DNA from: Ramlibacter tataouinensis
Lineage (GTDB): Bacteria; Pseudomonadota; Gammaproteobacteria; Burkholderiales; Burkholderiaceae_C
Length of the DNA stretch: 64,000 nt
Direction: 5' to 3'
Assembly: GCF_027941915.1 (NCBI RefSeq)
Contig: NZ_CP116009.1
Location: 1,736,001 to 1,800,000, forward strand
The position numbers and the translations under genes were made by a program. Shown here one piece after another: positions 1-10,412 of the stretch; within the stretch, counting starts at the first letter, position 1; each line of letters begins with the position of its first letter. The notes under the pieces are model-generated. The model was not told where the DNA came from, searched no databases, and saw nothing but the letters and a program-made list of their open reading frames with translations.

Positions 1-855
1 GGCGTCCGGGCACAGCAGGATGCTCTGCGCCAGCTCGTCGTGCTCGGCCTGCGAGAACAGGTCCATCGCCACCCAGTCGGCCGGCGTGCTGCCGTCGGCC
101 AGCACCAGGATCTCGCTGGGGCCGGCGATCATGTCGATGCCCACCTGCCCGAAGACGCGGCGCTTGGCGCTGGCGACGTAGGCATTGCCGGGGCCGGTGA
201 TCTTGTCCACTCGCGGCACGGTCGCCGTGCCGTAGGCCAGTGCGGCCACCGCCTGGGCGCCGCCGATGGTGAAGACCCGGCTGACGCCGGCCACGTGGGC
301 CGCCGCCAGCACCAGCGGGTTCTTCTCGCCGCGCGGGGTCGGCACCACCATCACGATCTCGCCCACGCCGGCCACCTGCGCGGGAATGGCGTTCATCAGC
401 ACCGAGGACGGATAGGCCGCCTTGCCGCCCGGCACGTAGATGCCGACCCGGTCCAGCGGCGTGACCTTCTGGCCAAGCAGCGTGCCGTCGGGCTCGCGGT
501 AGCTCCAGCTCTCGCCGCCGGCGCGTTTTTGCGCCTCGTGGTAGCTGCGGATGCGCGCGGCCGCCGCCTGCAGCGCCTCCCGGCGCGGCGCGGCCAGTGA
601 ATCGAAGGCAGCCTTCAGCTCGGCCGGCGCCAGTTGCAGCGCGGCCATGCTGTCGGCCTGCAGGGCGTCGAAGCGGCGGGTGTACTCCAGCACCGCCTCG
701 TCGCCGCGCCGGCGCACCGCGTCCAGGATGCCGGTGACGGCCTGCTCCACCTGCGCATCGGTCTCCTCGGACCAGTGCAGGCGCGCTGCGAACGCGGCTT
801 CGAAGCCGGCGTCGGCGGTGGACAGGCGCAGCGGACGGGCGGACGGGTCGGTCAT
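1..855 (-). CDS. hisD: Histidinol dehydrogenase (N-terminal part; gene runs off the left edge)
   Basis: Oxidises L-histidinol to L-histidine in two NAD-dependent steps, the end of histidine biosynthesis in the cytosol. The visible 285 codons begin [12 protein letters not shown] and include the family core [17 protein letters not shown] and the stretch [10 protein letters not shown]. The zinc-ligand segment FSQAEHDE (Gln and His) sits near the cut. The family is about 430-440 residues, so roughly the last third lies outside the window. The ATG overlaps the hisG stop as ATGA, indicating translational coupling. Nothing looks broken; the truncation is only the window edge. Confidence 0.97.
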   Translation of the reverse strand, partial: MTDPSARPLRLSTADAGFEAAFAARLHWSEETDAQVEQAVTGILDAVRRRGDEAVLEYTRRFDALQADSMAALQLAPAELKAAFDSLAAPRREALQAAAARIRSYHEAQKRAGGESWSYREPDGTLLGQKVTPLDRVGIYVPGGKAAYPSSVLMNAIPAQVAGVGEIVMVVPTPRGEKNPLVLAAAHVAGVSRVFTIGGAQAVAALAYGTATVPRVDKITGPGNAYVASAKRRVFGQVGIDMIAGPSEILVLADGSTPADWVAMDLFSQAEHDELAQSILLCPDA

Positions 856-1495
856 GCGATGGCCGGCGCCGTGGCGCGCCGGAAAACGTCGATCAGGTCC
901 CGGATCGGGGCCTGCTTGAGTTTGAGCGCAGCCTGGTTCACCACCAGCCGCGAGCTGATGTCCATGATCCGCTCCACTTCAATGAGCTGATTGGCCTTGA
1001 GCGTGCCGCCGGTGGAGACCAGGTCCACGATGGCATCGGCCAGCCCGGTGAGCGGCGCCAGTTCCATGCTGCCGTACAGCTTGATCAGGTCCACGTGCAC
1101 GCCCTTGGTGGCGAAGAAGTCGCGTGCGATGGCCACGTACTTGGTGGCCACGCGCAGGCGCGAGCCCTGGCACACGGCGTTGGCGTAGTCGAAGTCGGAG
1201 CGCACCGCCACGCTGACCCGGCAGCGGGCAATGCCCAGATCCAGCGGCTGGTACAGGCCCTGGCTGCCGTGCTCGATCAGCGTGTCCAGCCCGGTCACCC
1301 CGAGGTCGGCGCCGCCGTATTGCACGTAGGTCGGCACGTCGGTGGCGCGCACCAGCACCACCCGCAGCCCGGGCTGGTTGGTCGGCAGGATCAGCTTGCG
1401 CGACTTCTCCGGGTCCTCCAGCACCTGGATGCCGGCGGCCTGCAGCAGCGGCAGGGTCTCGTCGAAGATGCGGCCCTTGGACAGCGCGAGGGTGA

Positions 1496-1499
<4 letters not shown>
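852..1499 (-). CDS. hisG: ATP phosphoribosyltransferase, short form (HisG-S)
   Basis: Catalyses the first step of histidine synthesis, joining ATP and PRPP. The protein is 215 residues and starts [17 protein letters not shown]. The PRPP-binding motif is seen as [14 protein letters not shown] near residue 165-180. It lacks the C-terminal regulatory domain of the roughly 300-residue long form. Family knowledge says short HisG works as a complex with the HisRS-like regulator HisZ; no hisZ is in this window. Start and stop both overlap neighbours (murA TGA inside ATGA; hisD ATG inside ATGA), so murA, hisG and hisD are probably one translationally coupled unit. Confidence 0.97.
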
Positions 1500-2764
<1,265 letters not shown>

Positions 2765-2791
2765 GACGCCTCCGACCGGGGGGTCACCATG

Positions 2792-3046
2792 TCACTCGCC
2801 GCGGCGCGCGGCCCACTCGGCCGGCGTCAGGGTGGTCATGGACAGGGCATGCACCTCGTCCGTCTCCATCTTGCCGCCGAGCGAGGCATAGACCCGCTGG
2901 TGGCGCTGGATCGGCCGCTTGCCCTCGAACTCGGCCGAGACGATCAGCGCCGACCAGTGGCGGCCGTCGCCCTCGACTTGGAGGTGTTCGCAGGGCAGCC
3001 CGGAGGCGATGAGGTTGCGCAGGTCGTCGGCAGTCATGGCAGTCAT
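2792..3046 (-). CDS. ibaG: BolA family protein, IbaG/YrbA type
   Basis: Small (84 residue) BolA-fold protein. Family members pair with monothiol glutaredoxins in Fe-S cluster handling, and IbaG is linked to acid stress in E. coli. Visible marks are the C-terminal fold segment RVYASLGGKM followed by DEVHALSMTTLTP, where the His is the family's likely metal ligand. The start MTAMTADDLRNL is chosen because its ATG overlaps the upstream permease stop as ATGA; a second in-frame ATG lies three codons in. Placement just before murA matches the enterobacterial mla-ibaG-murA order. Confidence 0.93.
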   Translation of the reverse strand: MTAMTADDLRNLIASGLPCEHLQVEGDGRHWSALIVSAEFEGKRPIQRHQRVYASLGGKMETDEVHALSMTTLTPAEWAARRGE

Positions 3047-3861
3047 CCGCGGATCTTGTAGCCGATGCGAAGCAGGTGCACGGCGATGGCGCTGACCGCC
3101 AGCATGGCACTGCCCACGACGGCCAGGCTCAGCCAGGGCGAGACGTCGCTGACGCCGAAGAACCCGTAGCGGAAGCCATCGATCATGTAGAAAAAGGGGT
3201 TGAGGCGGCTCACCGCCTGCCAGAACGGCGGCAGCGAGTGGATGGAATAAAACACGCCCGACAGGAAGGTCATGGGCATGATGATGAAGTTCTGGAAGGC
3301 CGCCATCTGGTCGAACTTCTCGGCCCACAGCCCGGCGATCAGGCCCAGCGCACCCAGCATCCCGGCTCCCAGCAGGGCGAACACCAGGATCCACAGCGGC
3401 GCCACGAAACCGGGTTGCACGAACCAGGCGGTGACCAGCAGCACCCCGCCGCCGACCGCCAGCCCGCGCGCCACCGAGGAGCCGACGTAGGCGACGAACC
3501 AGCTCCAGTGCGACAGCGGCGTCAGCAGCACGAACACCAGGTTGCCCATGATCTTGCTCTGGATCAGGGACGACGAGCTGTTGGCGAACGCGTTCTGCAG
3601 CACGCTCATCATCACCAGGCCGGGCACCAGGAAGGCGGTGTAGCCGATCCGGTCGTAGACCTTGACCTGGTCCTGCAGCACGTGACCGAAGATCAGCAGG
3701 TACAGCATGGCCGTCATGATGGGCGCGGCCACGGTCTGGAACCCCACTTTCCAGAAGCGCAGGATCTCCTTGTACAGCAGGGTCTGCCAGCCGCCCAGCG
3801 CCGGCACGCTGCCGCGCTGGACCGTGCGCTGCGCGCCCTCGGGCGGGGGAATGGTCTTCAT
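3043..3861 (-). CDS. ABC-2 type transporter permease
   Basis: Membrane subunit of an ABC-2 exporter (272 residues). About six hydrophobic segments are visible, for example APIMTAMLYLLIFGHVL, IGYTAFLVPGLVMMSVL and the C-terminal WLSLAVVGSAMLAVSAIAVHLL. The conserved ABC-2 stretch FLSGVFYSIHSLPPFWQ followed by LNPFFYMIDGFRYG is typical of the NodJ/YadH group. The ATG sits within the stop of the upstream ATPase (ATGA), so the two form one exporter. Substrate is not evident from sequence. Similar pairs sit between mlaB and ibaG in other Burkholderiales, which hints at an envelope role (inference). Confidence 0.93.
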   Translation of the reverse strand: MKTIPPPEGAQRTVQRGSVPALGGWQTLLYKEILRFWKVGFQTVAAPIMTAMLYLLIFGHVLQDQVKVYDRIGYTAFLVPGLVMMSVLQNAFANSSSSLIQSKIMGNLVFVLLTPLSHWSWFVAYVGSSVARGLAVGGGVLLVTAWFVQPGFVAPLWILVFALLGAGMLGALGLIAGLWAEKFDQMAAFQNFIIMPMTFLSGVFYSIHSLPPFWQAVSRLNPFFYMIDGFRYGFFGVSDVSPWLSLAVVGSAMLAVSAIAVHLLRIGYKIRG

Positions 3862-4778
3862 GCCGGCACCTGCTCGCCGCGGGCGGCCATCACGTCGAGG
3901 AACACGTCCTCGAGGTCGGCCTTGCGGATCTCCACGTCCTCGACCCGCAGGCCAGCGCGCCGGATGGTGGCGAGGTAGTCCTCGATCTGGTTGGCGTCGT
4001 GCGCGGGCAACTGCACGATGCGGCCGGTGACACGCGCCTTCTGCGCGAACTCGGCCGGCAATGCGCTGTCCAGCTTGAAGCGCAGCACGTTGCTGGACGC
4101 CGAGCGCAGCAGGTCGCTGGTGCGCTCCAGCGCCACCACCCGCCCGGCCTTGAGCATGGCGATGCGCCCGCACAGGGCCTCGGCTTCCTCCAGGTAGTGC
4201 GTGGTCAGCAGCACGGTGTGGCCCTGCCGGTTCAGGCGGGCGATGAATTGCCACAGGGTCTGGCGCAGCTCCACGTCGACGCCGGCGGTCGGCTCGTCCA
4301 GCACGATCACCGGCGGCTTGTGCACCAGGGCCTGGGCCACCAGGACACGCCGCTTCATGCCGCCCGAGAGCTGGCGCATGTTGGCGTTGGCCTTGTCGGC
4401 CAGCCCCAGGCTGTCCAGCAGCTCGGAGATCCAGGCGTCGTTGTTGCGCACGCCGAAATAGCCCGACTGGATGCGCAGCGCCTCGCGCACCGTGAAGAAC
4501 GGATCGAACACCAGCTCCTGCGGCACGATGCCGAGCTGGCGGCGCGCCTGCGCATAGTCGGCCTGGACGTCGAAGCCGCGCACCGCCACGTGGCCGGAAC
4601 TGGCCCGCGACAGGCCGGCCAGGATGCTGATCAGGGTGGTTTTGCCGGCGCCGTTGGGGCCCAGCAGGCCGAAGAACTCGCCTTCCTCGATGTCGAATGC
4701 CACCCGGTCGAGGGCGGTGAAGCTGCCGCGCGGCGATGCAAAGATCTTGCTGACGGACTGGAACGAGATGGCGGGCAT
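3858..4778 (-). CDS. ABC transporter ATP-binding protein (NodI/YadG-like)
   Basis: ATPase partner of the following ABC-2 permease (306 residues). Walker A GPNGAGKT lies at residues 40-47, the signature is LSGGMKRR, and Walker B is VIVLDEPTAGVD followed by the switch His in LLTTHYLEEAE. A C-terminal extension of about 80 residues after the nucleotide-binding domain is typical of the NodI/DrrA export ATPases. The stop overlaps the permease start. It lies 61 bp below mlaB, so it may be read from the mla promoter or from its own; no convincing promoter was seen in that gap. Confidence 0.94.
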   Translation of the reverse strand: MPAISFQSVSKIFASPRGSFTALDRVAFDIEEGEFFGLLGPNGAGKTTLISILAGLSRASSGHVAVRGFDVQADYAQARRQLGIVPQELVFDPFFTVREALRIQSGYFGVRNNDAWISELLDSLGLADKANANMRQLSGGMKRRVLVAQALVHKPPVIVLDEPTAGVDVELRQTLWQFIARLNRQGHTVLLTTHYLEEAEALCGRIAMLKAGRVVALERTSDLLRSASSNVLRFKLDSALPAEFAQKARVTGRIVQLPAHDANQIEDYLATIRRAGLRVEDVEIRKADLEDVFLDVMAARGEQVPA

Positions 4779-4839
4779 GGGAAGCCCGCCATTTTAGGCG
4801 GCGGGGCCCGGGGCTGCCGCCGGGCCGCCGGATGACCCG

Positions 4840-5133
4840 TCAGGCCGATGCCGCAGCGGGGGCCGGCGGCGCGGCCAGCAGCTCCGACACCCCGTACACG
4901 CCCGCCAGTTCCCGCAGCCGCGGGGGCATGTGGGCCACGCTGAAGCCCTTGCCCAGGGCCAGCGCCTCGCGCCGGCATTCCAGCAGCACCGCCAGCGCCG
5001 ACGAATCGAACCGCTGCAGGGCCGCGGCGTCGGCCACCGCCTGCTGCTGCGGTTCGGCGCGCAGGGCCTGCGCCAGCATGCGCGAGCAGGCCGGCGCCTG
5101 GTCGTGGGTCAGTTCGACGGGCAGAACCAGCAT
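4840..5133 (-). CDS. mlaB: STAS-domain protein, MlaB subunit
   Basis: Cytosolic STAS-domain accessory of the MlaFEDB phospholipid transporter (97 residues); known to bind and stabilise the MlaF ATPase. The diagnostic STAS segment LQRFDSSALAVLLECRREAL contains the conserved DSSAL switch loop. The C-terminal tail is a low-complexity Ala/Pro stretch (AAPPAPAAASA). It starts 15 bp after mlaC and is the last mla gene before the ABC-2 pair. Confidence 0.9.
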   Translation of the reverse strand: MLVLPVELTHDQAPACSRMLAQALRAEPQQQAVADAAALQRFDSSALAVLLECRREALALGKGFSVAHMPPRLRELAGVYGVSELLAAPPAPAAASA

Positions 5134-5148
5134 GGGCGGACTTTCGTT

Positions 5149-5802
5149 TCAGCTCTTGCGTGCCGCGCCGCCCGCGTTGGCCTTGTTGCGGTCGGCCAAG
5201 GCGGCGATCAGGCCGTCGATGCCGTTGGCGCTGATCTCCTGGGCGAACTGGCTGCGGTAGGTATCGACCAGCCACACCCCCAGCACGTTCAGGTTGTAGA
5301 TCTTCCAGCCGGCACCCTGGCCAGGCGTCTTCTCGAGCCGGTAGTCGAGCTGGATCGGGTCGCCGCGGCCGCGCACCTCGCTGCGCACCACCACCTCGCG
5401 GTCTTCAGGTGCGGCACGCAGCGGCTTGACCGTGATGGTCTGGTCGTTCACCTGGGACAGGGCCCCCGAGTAGGTGCGCACCAGCAGCGTCTTGAACTGC
5501 TCCTGCAGCTTCTGGCGCTGCTCGGGCGTGGCCTGGCGCCAGGCCGGGCCGACCGCCGAGGCGGTCATGCGCTGGAAGTTCACGTTCGGCATGATCTTGC
5601 TGTCGACCAGCGCCATGACCTTGTCGACGTCGCCCGCCTGAATCGACTTGTCGGACTTGATGGCGGCCAGGGTTTCGTCCGACAGCCGCTTGATCAGCGC
5701 ATCGGGCGCCTCGTCGGCGGCGCGCGCCAGCGGCGCGAAGCCGCCCAGCAGGCCCGCCGCGGCCAGCGCAGCCGCTGCGCGGCCGAGAGAACGTCTTTGC
5801 AT
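5149..5802 (-). CDS. mlaC: Periplasmic phospholipid-binding protein MlaC
   Basis: Periplasmic shuttle that carries phospholipid between the outer-membrane MlaA complex and the inner-membrane MlaFEDB complex. It has 217 residues with an N-terminal signal peptide, MQRRSLGRAAAALAAAGLLG to about LARAADE. The Ttg2/MlaC family core is seen in PNVNFQRMTASAVGPAWRQA and GWKIYNLNVLGVWLVDTYRS. The start is preceded by the Shine-Dalgarno-like AGGAAAGGAAC. A 115-bp gap with two hairpins separates it from mlaA upstream. Confidence 0.95.
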   Translation of the reverse strand: MQRRSLGRAAAALAAAGLLGGFAPLARAADEAPDALIKRLSDETLAAIKSDKSIQAGDVDKVMALVDSKIMPNVNFQRMTASAVGPAWRQATPEQRQKLQEQFKTLLVRTYSGALSQVNDQTITVKPLRAAPEDREVVVRSEVRGRGDPIQLDYRLEKTPGQGAGWKIYNLNVLGVWLVDTYRSQFAQEISANGIDGLIAALADRNKANAGGAARKS

Positions 5803-5856
5803 CTTTCCGGTTCCTTTCCTGGGTGCAGGGCGCCGGGGCCCCCTGCGGTTCGGGTT

Positions 5857-5883
5857 GGAACCCGGCCGCAAGAGGCGGGTTCC
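5857..5883 (-). repeat. Hairpin in the mlaA-mlaC intergenic region
   Basis: Perfect inverted repeat GGAACCCG / CGGGTTCC with an 11-nt loop, in the 115-bp gap between mlaA and mlaC. A second stem GCAGGG / CCCTGC (5825-5846) lies closer to mlaC. Neither is followed by a U-run on the minus strand, so they look like RNA processing or stabilising structures rather than terminators (inference). Confidence 0.5.
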
Positions 5884-5917
5884 GGCGCCCAGCCTTCACA
5901 TGAAACAGCCTGCAACT

Positions 5918-6715
5918 CTAGCGGCTGGGCGCAGCCGGCGGGTTGGCAGGGGGCGCCCCACCCTCTTCCTCGTATTCGTAGTCGTCGTCGCCCGCGTTAC
6001 CCCGGCCGGGGCGGCCCGCCTCGATCAGCGAGCGGCGCCGCTGCAGATAGGCATCGCGGGTGAAGCTGTACTTGTCCAGCGCCGCGCTTTCCAGCACGTC
6101 GCCCACGCGCAGCAGGTTGGACCGGACGTCCACCGCGCGCAGCACGTACAGCGAATTGCGCTCGCCCGCGCCCTCGAACTGGCGCACCAGGTCGCCGCGA
6201 TAGTCCAGCGGCAGCGCCAGCGTGTCGCGCAGGGTCGAGGGTCCGAGCAGCGGCAGCACCACGTAGGGGCCGGCGGGAACGCCCCAGTGGCCGAGCGTCT
6301 TGCCGAAGTCCTCGCGGTGGCGTTCGATGTTGGCATCGCTGGCGATGTCCAGCAGCCCGCCCAGGCCGAACACGGTATTGACCGAGAAGCGCATGGTGTT
6401 CTCGGCCGCATCGCCGAACTTCAGCTGCAACAGGCTGTTGACCGCCGACCAGGCGTCGCCCAGGTTGCCGAAGAAGTTGGACACGCCGGTGCGCACCAGC
6501 GGCGGCACGTTCTCCCGGTAGAAGGTCGCGGTGGGCTTGAGCACCACCGAGTCCACGCCCTCGTTGAACTTGCTGACCTCGCGGTTGAACGGCTCGAACG
6601 GGTCGTGCGGACTGGTGCGGGGGCCCGTCGCGCAGCCCTGCAGCGCCAGCAACGCGGCCAGTACCGCCCCCGCCAGCGCCACCCGGCGCCCTGGCGAAAG
6701 CGTCATGCAATTCAT
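5918..6715 (-). CDS. mlaA: Outer-membrane lipoprotein MlaA (VacJ)
   Basis: Outer-membrane lipoprotein that removes mislocalised phospholipid from the outer leaflet and passes it to MlaC. It has 265 residues. The N-terminus has a lipoprotein signal with lipobox LQGC, followed by the MlaA hallmark DPFEPFNREVSKFNE. The core LPLLGPSTLRDTLALPLD and the helical segment GLGGLLDIASDANIERHREDFG are typical. The C-terminus is an acidic then Pro-rich tail. The ATG at 6715 overlaps the mlaD stop (ATGA); a second ATG at 6706 is possible. In enterobacteria mlaA is unlinked; here it lies inside the operon. Confidence 0.95.
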   Translation of the reverse strand: MNCMTLSPGRRVALAGAVLAALLALQGCATGPRTSPHDPFEPFNREVSKFNEGVDSVVLKPTATFYRENVPPLVRTGVSNFFGNLGDAWSAVNSLLQLKFGDAAENTMRFSVNTVFGLGGLLDIASDANIERHREDFGKTLGHWGVPAGPYVVLPLLGPSTLRDTLALPLDYRGDLVRQFEGAGERNSLYVLRAVDVRSNLLRVGDVLESAALDKYSFTRDAYLQRRRSLIEAGRPGRGNAGDDDYEYEEEGGAPPANPPAAPSR

Positions 6716-7197
6716 TTCTTCGTGCTTCCCCCTGACGGCTGCGCCTCGGCCGCCTTGTTGTACAGGAACTGCCCGATCAGGTTTTCCAGCACCACGGCCG
6801 ACTGCGTGCTGGAGATGGTATCGCCGGCGGCCCATGTCTTGTCGTCGATGCCGGCCTCGATGCCGATGTACTGCTCACCCAGCAGGCCGCTGGTGAGGAT
6901 CTTCAGCGAGCTGTCCTTGGGGAAGTGGTAGCGGGTCTCCAGCGCCAGCGTCACCCGCGCCTGGAAGTTCTTGTCGTCGAAGCTAATCGAATCGACCCGG
7001 CCCACCACCACGCCCGCGCTCTTGACCGCGGCCTGCGGCTTGAGCCCGCCGATGTTGTCGAACCTGGCGGTCACCGGGTAGGTGGACTGGAAGCTCAGGC
7101 TCAGCAGGTTGGCCGACTGCAGGGCCAGGAACAGGATGGCGGCCGCGCCCAGCAGCACGAACAGGCCCACCCAGACGTCGTTCTTGGATTTCTCCAT
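6712..7197 (-). CDS. mlaD: MCE-domain protein MlaD
   Basis: Inner-membrane-anchored MCE protein that forms the hexameric ring above the MlaFE transporter (161 residues). It has one N-terminal transmembrane helix (VWVGLFVLLGAAAILFLAL). The MCE core follows: YPVTARFDNIGGLKPQAAVKSAGVVVGRV, with LLGEQYIGIEAG toward the C-terminus. It starts 9 bp after mlaE and overlaps mlaA by ATGA. Confidence 0.96.
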   Translation of the reverse strand: MEKSKNDVWVGLFVLLGAAAILFLALQSANLLSLSFQSTYPVTARFDNIGGLKPQAAVKSAGVVVGRVDSISFDDKNFQARVTLALETRYHFPKDSSLKILTSGLLGEQYIGIEAGIDDKTWAAGDTISSTQSAVVLENLIGQFLYNKAAEAQPSGGSTKK

Positions 7198-7206
7198 GGT
7201 CGTTCC

Positions 7207-7989
7207 TCAAATACTGAACATCATTGTGGTGAGCACGAAATCCAGGCCCAGCACCGACAGCGAGCCGGCCACCACGGTGCGGGTGGTGGCGCGGGACACC
7301 CCCTCGGGCGTGGGGTGCGCCTCGAAGCCCTGCAGCAACGCGATGAAGGTGACCGTGATGCCGAACACGACGCTCTTGAGGACGCCGTTGCCGACGTCGG
7401 CCCAGACGTCCACGCCGCCCTGCATCTGGCTCCAGAAGGCGCCCGGGTCGACCCCGATCAGCAGCACGCCGACGACGTAGCCCCCGATGACGCCCACGGC
7501 GCTGAACACCGCCGCCAGCAGTGGCATGGCGATGATGCCCCCCAGGAAGCGCGGCGCCAGGATGCGGCGAATCGGGTCCACCGCCATCATCTCCATGGCC
7601 GACAACTGCTCGCCGGCCTTCATCAGGCCGATCTCGGCCGTCAGCGAGGTGCCGGCGCGCCCGGCGAACAGCAGCGCGGTGACCACCGGGCCGAGCTCGC
7701 GCACCAGCGACAGCGCCACCAGCAGGCCCAGCGCTTCCGAGGAGCCGTAGCGCTGCAGCGTGTAGTAGCCCTGCAGGCCCAGCACGAAGCCGACGAACAG
7801 GCCCGATACGGTGATGATGGCCAGCGAGTAGTTGCCCAGGAAGTGCACCTGGTCGCGCACCAGTCCGAAGCGCCGCAGCGCGGGCCCGGACAGGGCGAGC
7901 AGGCGCAGGAACAGGCGGGTGCCTTGCCCCAGGTCGGCCAGCAGGCCGCGGGTGGCGCGCCCGACGTCGGCAGGTCGCCACCAGCTCAT
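7207..7989 (-). CDS. mlaE: Phospholipid transport permease MlaE
   Basis: Integral membrane permease of the Mla system (260 residues). The MlaE/YrbE family core includes [43 protein letters not shown] and the conserved Glu-rich loop [13 protein letters not shown]. About five to six membrane segments are predicted by eye. The start overlaps the mlaF stop by ATGA; mlaD follows 9 bp downstream. Confidence 0.97.
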   Translation of the reverse strand: MSWWRPADVGRATRGLLADLGQGTRLFLRLLALSGPALRRFGLVRDQVHFLGNYSLAIITVSGLFVGFVLGLQGYYTLQRYGSSEALGLLVALSLVRELGPVVTALLFAGRAGTSLTAEIGLMKAGEQLSAMEMMAVDPIRRILAPRFLGGIIAMPLLAAVFSAVGVIGGYVVGVLLIGVDPGAFWSQMQGGVDVWADVGNGVLKSVVFGITVTFIALLQGFEAHPTPEGVSRATTRTVVAGSLSVLGLDFVLTTMMFSI

Positions 7990-8804
7990 GACGCGGTTCC
8001 TTCGCCGAAATCCTGGGCCACCGTCGGCCCCGGGTAGTGGAAATGCACGGGCCCTTCGGGCCGCGCCTGCACGAACTGCGCCACCAGCGGGTCCTTCGAG
8101 GCGCGCACCTCGGCCGGCGTGCCCTGGGCGGCCACGCGGCCGTTGGCCAGGATGATCACCTGGTCGGCGATGCGGAAGGTCTCGTCCAGGTCATGCGACA
8201 CCACGATGCTGGTGATGCCCAGCGTGTCGTTCAGGCGCCGGATCAACTGCGCCGCCGTGCCCAGCGAGATCGGGTCCAGCCCGGCGAAGGGCTCGTCGTA
8301 CATCACCAACTCCGGATCGAGCGCGATCGCGCGGGCCAGCGCGATGCGGCGCGCCATGCCGCCCGACAGGTTGGCCGGCATCAGGTCGCGCGCGCCGCGC
8401 AGGCCCACGGCATTGAGCTTCATGAGCACGATGTCGCGCACCAGGGACTCGGGCAGGCCGGTGTGCTCGCGCAGCGGAAAGGCGACATTGTCGAACACCG
8501 ACATGTCGGTGAACAGCGCGCCGAACTGGAACAGCATGCCCATGCGCCGGCGGATCGCGTAGAGGCCGTCGCGGTCCAGGCCGCCGACCTCCTGGCCGTC
8601 GAAGCGCAGGCTGCCGGACTGGGCCCGCATCTGGCCGCCGATCAGGCGCAGCACGGTGGTCTTGCCGCCGCCGGACGCCCCCATCATGGCGGTGACCTTG
8701 CCGCGCGGGACCGTGAAGCTCAGGCCGTCGAGGATGCGGCGCTCGCCATAGCCGAAGCTGAGCTCGCGGCACTGGACGATGGCGCTGTCATCCGAATCGA
8801 TCAT
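7986..8804 (-). CDS. mlaF: Phospholipid transport ATPase MlaF
   Basis: ATPase of the Mla phospholipid transporter (272 residues), first gene of the mla run. Walker A is GASGGGKT, the signature [13 protein letters not shown], Walker [14 protein letters not shown], and the switch His lies in VVSHDLDE. The start [11 protein letters not shown] has no clear Shine-Dalgarno: the bases just before it are the T-rich tail of a hairpin. A TATCAT -10-like box lies 49 bp upstream. Confidence 0.97.
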   Translation of the reverse strand: MIDSDDSAIVQCRELSFGYGERRILDGLSFTVPRGKVTAMMGASGGGKTTVLRLIGGQMRAQSGSLRFDGQEVGGLDRDGLYAIRRRMGMLFQFGALFTDMSVFDNVAFPLREHTGLPESLVRDIVLMKLNAVGLRGARDLMPANLSGGMARRIALARAIALDPELVMYDEPFAGLDPISLGTAAQLIRRLNDTLGITSIVVSHDLDETFRIADQVIILANGRVAAQGTPAEVRASKDPLVAQFVQARPEGPVHFHYPGPTVAQDFGEGTAS

Positions 8805-8815
8805 GAAAATGAAGA

Positions 8816-8834
8816 AGCCGGGACGCGCCCGGCT
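8816..8834 (-). terminator. Hairpin with T-rich tail between gltD and mlaF
   Basis: Perfect 7-bp inverted repeat AGCCGGG / CCCGGCT with a 5-nt loop, followed on the minus strand by TCTTCATTTTC, directly before the mlaF ATG. It could terminate gltBD transcription. The tail is T-rich but broken by C and A, so strength is uncertain. Confidence 0.55.
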
Positions 8835-8852
8835 GCTGGTGGCGAAGAACCG

Positions 8853-8858
8853 ATGATA
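8853..8858 (-). promoter_or_regulatory. Candidate -10 box for the mla operon
   Basis: TATCAT on the minus strand, 49 bp before the mlaF start, with no recognisable -35. If used, the hairpin at 8816-8834 would lie inside the mlaF leader. Confidence 0.35.
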
Positions 8859-8900
8859 GCGGCGCCCCTCCCACGGGCCCGCGGCTTCGGCCGGCGGGCT

Positions 8901-10367
8901 TCAGCGGGGCAGGTCGGAAAATCCCATCAGGAACTCATCGACCGCGCGTGCCGCCTGCCGGCCCTCGCGGATCGCCCAGACCACCAGCGATTGGCCGCGC
9001 CGGATGTCGCCGGCGGCGAACACCCCGGGCACGCTGGTGGCGTAGCCGCCGCTGAAGTCGGTGCTCGCTCGCGCGTTGCCGCGCGCATCCTTGTCCACGC
9101 CGAAGGCGTCCAGCACGCTGCCGACCGGGCCGGTGAAGCCCATGGCCAGCAGCACCAGGTCGGCCTTGAGCGTCTGCTCGGTGCCCGGCACCTCGGCCAT
9201 CTTGCCGTCCTTCCATTCCACCCGGACGGTCTTCAAACCGGTGACCTTGCCCTTCTCGCCGACGAAAGCCTTGGTGGCGATGGCGAACTCGCGCTCGCAG
9301 CCCTCCTCGTGGCTGGAACTGGTGCGCAGCTTGTAGGGCCAATAAGGCCAGGTCAACTCCTTGTTCTCGTGCTCGGGCGGCTGCGGCATCAGCTCGAACT
9401 GCACCACGCTGGCGGCGCCATGGCGGTTGCTGGTGCCCACGCAGTCGCTGCCGGTGTCGCCGCCGCCGATGACGATCACGTGCTTGCGGTCGGCGCGGAT
9501 CTGGCCCTTGACCTTGTCGCCGGCGTTGACCTTGTTCTGCTGCGGCAGGAACTCCATGGCGAAGTGGATGCCGTCGAGGTCGCGGCCGGGCACCGGCAGG
9601 TCGCGCGACTGCTCGGCGCCGCCGGCCAGCAGCACGGCGTCGAATTCCTGCTGCAACTGCTCGGGCGACACCGTCTGCCTGGCCCAGTTGGTGACCCGGG
9701 AGCCCTGCGGCAGCTGACCCACCATCACGCCCGTGCGGAACGTGACCCCTTCGGCCGCCATCTGCTCGACGCGGCGGTCGATGTGGTGCTTCTCCATCTT
9801 GAAGTCGGGAATGCCGTAGCGCAGCAGCCCGCCGATGCGGTCGTTCTTCTCGAACAGGGTCACGTCGTGGCCGGCGCGCGCCAGTTGCTGCGCGGCGGCC
9901 ATGCCGGCCGGGCCGGAGCCAACCACGGCCACCTTCTTGCCGGTCTTCACGCGCGCCACGCGCGGCCGGACCCAGCCGTTGTCCCAGGCGCGGTCGATGA
10001 TCGCGTGCTCGATCGACTTGATGCCCACCGGCTCGTCGTTCACGTTCAGCGTGCAGGCCGCCTCGCAGGGGGCCGGGCAGATGCGGCCGGTGAACTCGGG
10101 GAAGTTGTTGGTGGAGTCCAGCACCGCGAAGGCGCCGGCCCAGTCCTGCCTGTACACCAGGTCGTTGAAGTCCGGAATGATGTTGTTGACCGGACAGCCC
10201 GAATTGCAGAACGGCGTGCCGCAGTCCATGCAGCGCGCCCCCTGCACCTTCGCCTGCGCGTCGTCCAGGCCGATGATGAATTCCCGGTGGTGCTTGACGC
10301 GCTCGGACACCGGCCGGTAGCCCTCCTCGATGCGCTCGTATTCCATGAAGCCCGTAACTTTTCCCAT
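8901..10367 (-). CDS. gltD: Glutamate synthase (NADPH) small subunit
   Basis: Supplies electrons from NADPH through FAD and Fe-S clusters to the large subunit GltB for glutamate synthesis. It has 488 residues. N-terminal cysteines for two 4Fe-4S clusters are seen in [17 protein letters not shown] and [12 protein letters not shown]. The FAD site is [18 protein letters not shown] and the NADPH site [13 protein letters not shown]. The second FAD motif [18 protein letters not shown] is near the C-terminus. The start [12 protein letters not shown] is typical. It follows gltB after a 112-bp gap rich in hairpins. Confidence 0.98.
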   Translation of the reverse strand: MGKVTGFMEYERIEEGYRPVSERVKHHREFIIGLDDAQAKVQGARCMDCGTPFCNSGCPVNNIIPDFNDLVYRQDWAGAFAVLDSTNNFPEFTGRICPAPCEAACTLNVNDEPVGIKSIEHAIIDRAWDNGWVRPRVARVKTGKKVAVVGSGPAGMAAAQQLARAGHDVTLFEKNDRIGGLLRYGIPDFKMEKHHIDRRVEQMAAEGVTFRTGVMVGQLPQGSRVTNWARQTVSPEQLQQEFDAVLLAGGAEQSRDLPVPGRDLDGIHFAMEFLPQQNKVNAGDKVKGQIRADRKHVIVIGGGDTGSDCVGTSNRHGAASVVQFELMPQPPEHENKELTWPYWPYKLRTSSSHEEGCEREFAIATKAFVGEKGKVTGLKTVRVEWKDGKMAEVPGTEQTLKADLVLLAMGFTGPVGSVLDAFGVDKDARGNARASTDFSGGYATSVPGVFAAGDIRRGQSLVVWAIREGRQAARAVDEFLMGFSDLPR

Positions 10368-10412
10368 GGCCGTCCTTCGATTCAGATGTCTTGTTCGCGG
10401 GCCACCGCGGAA

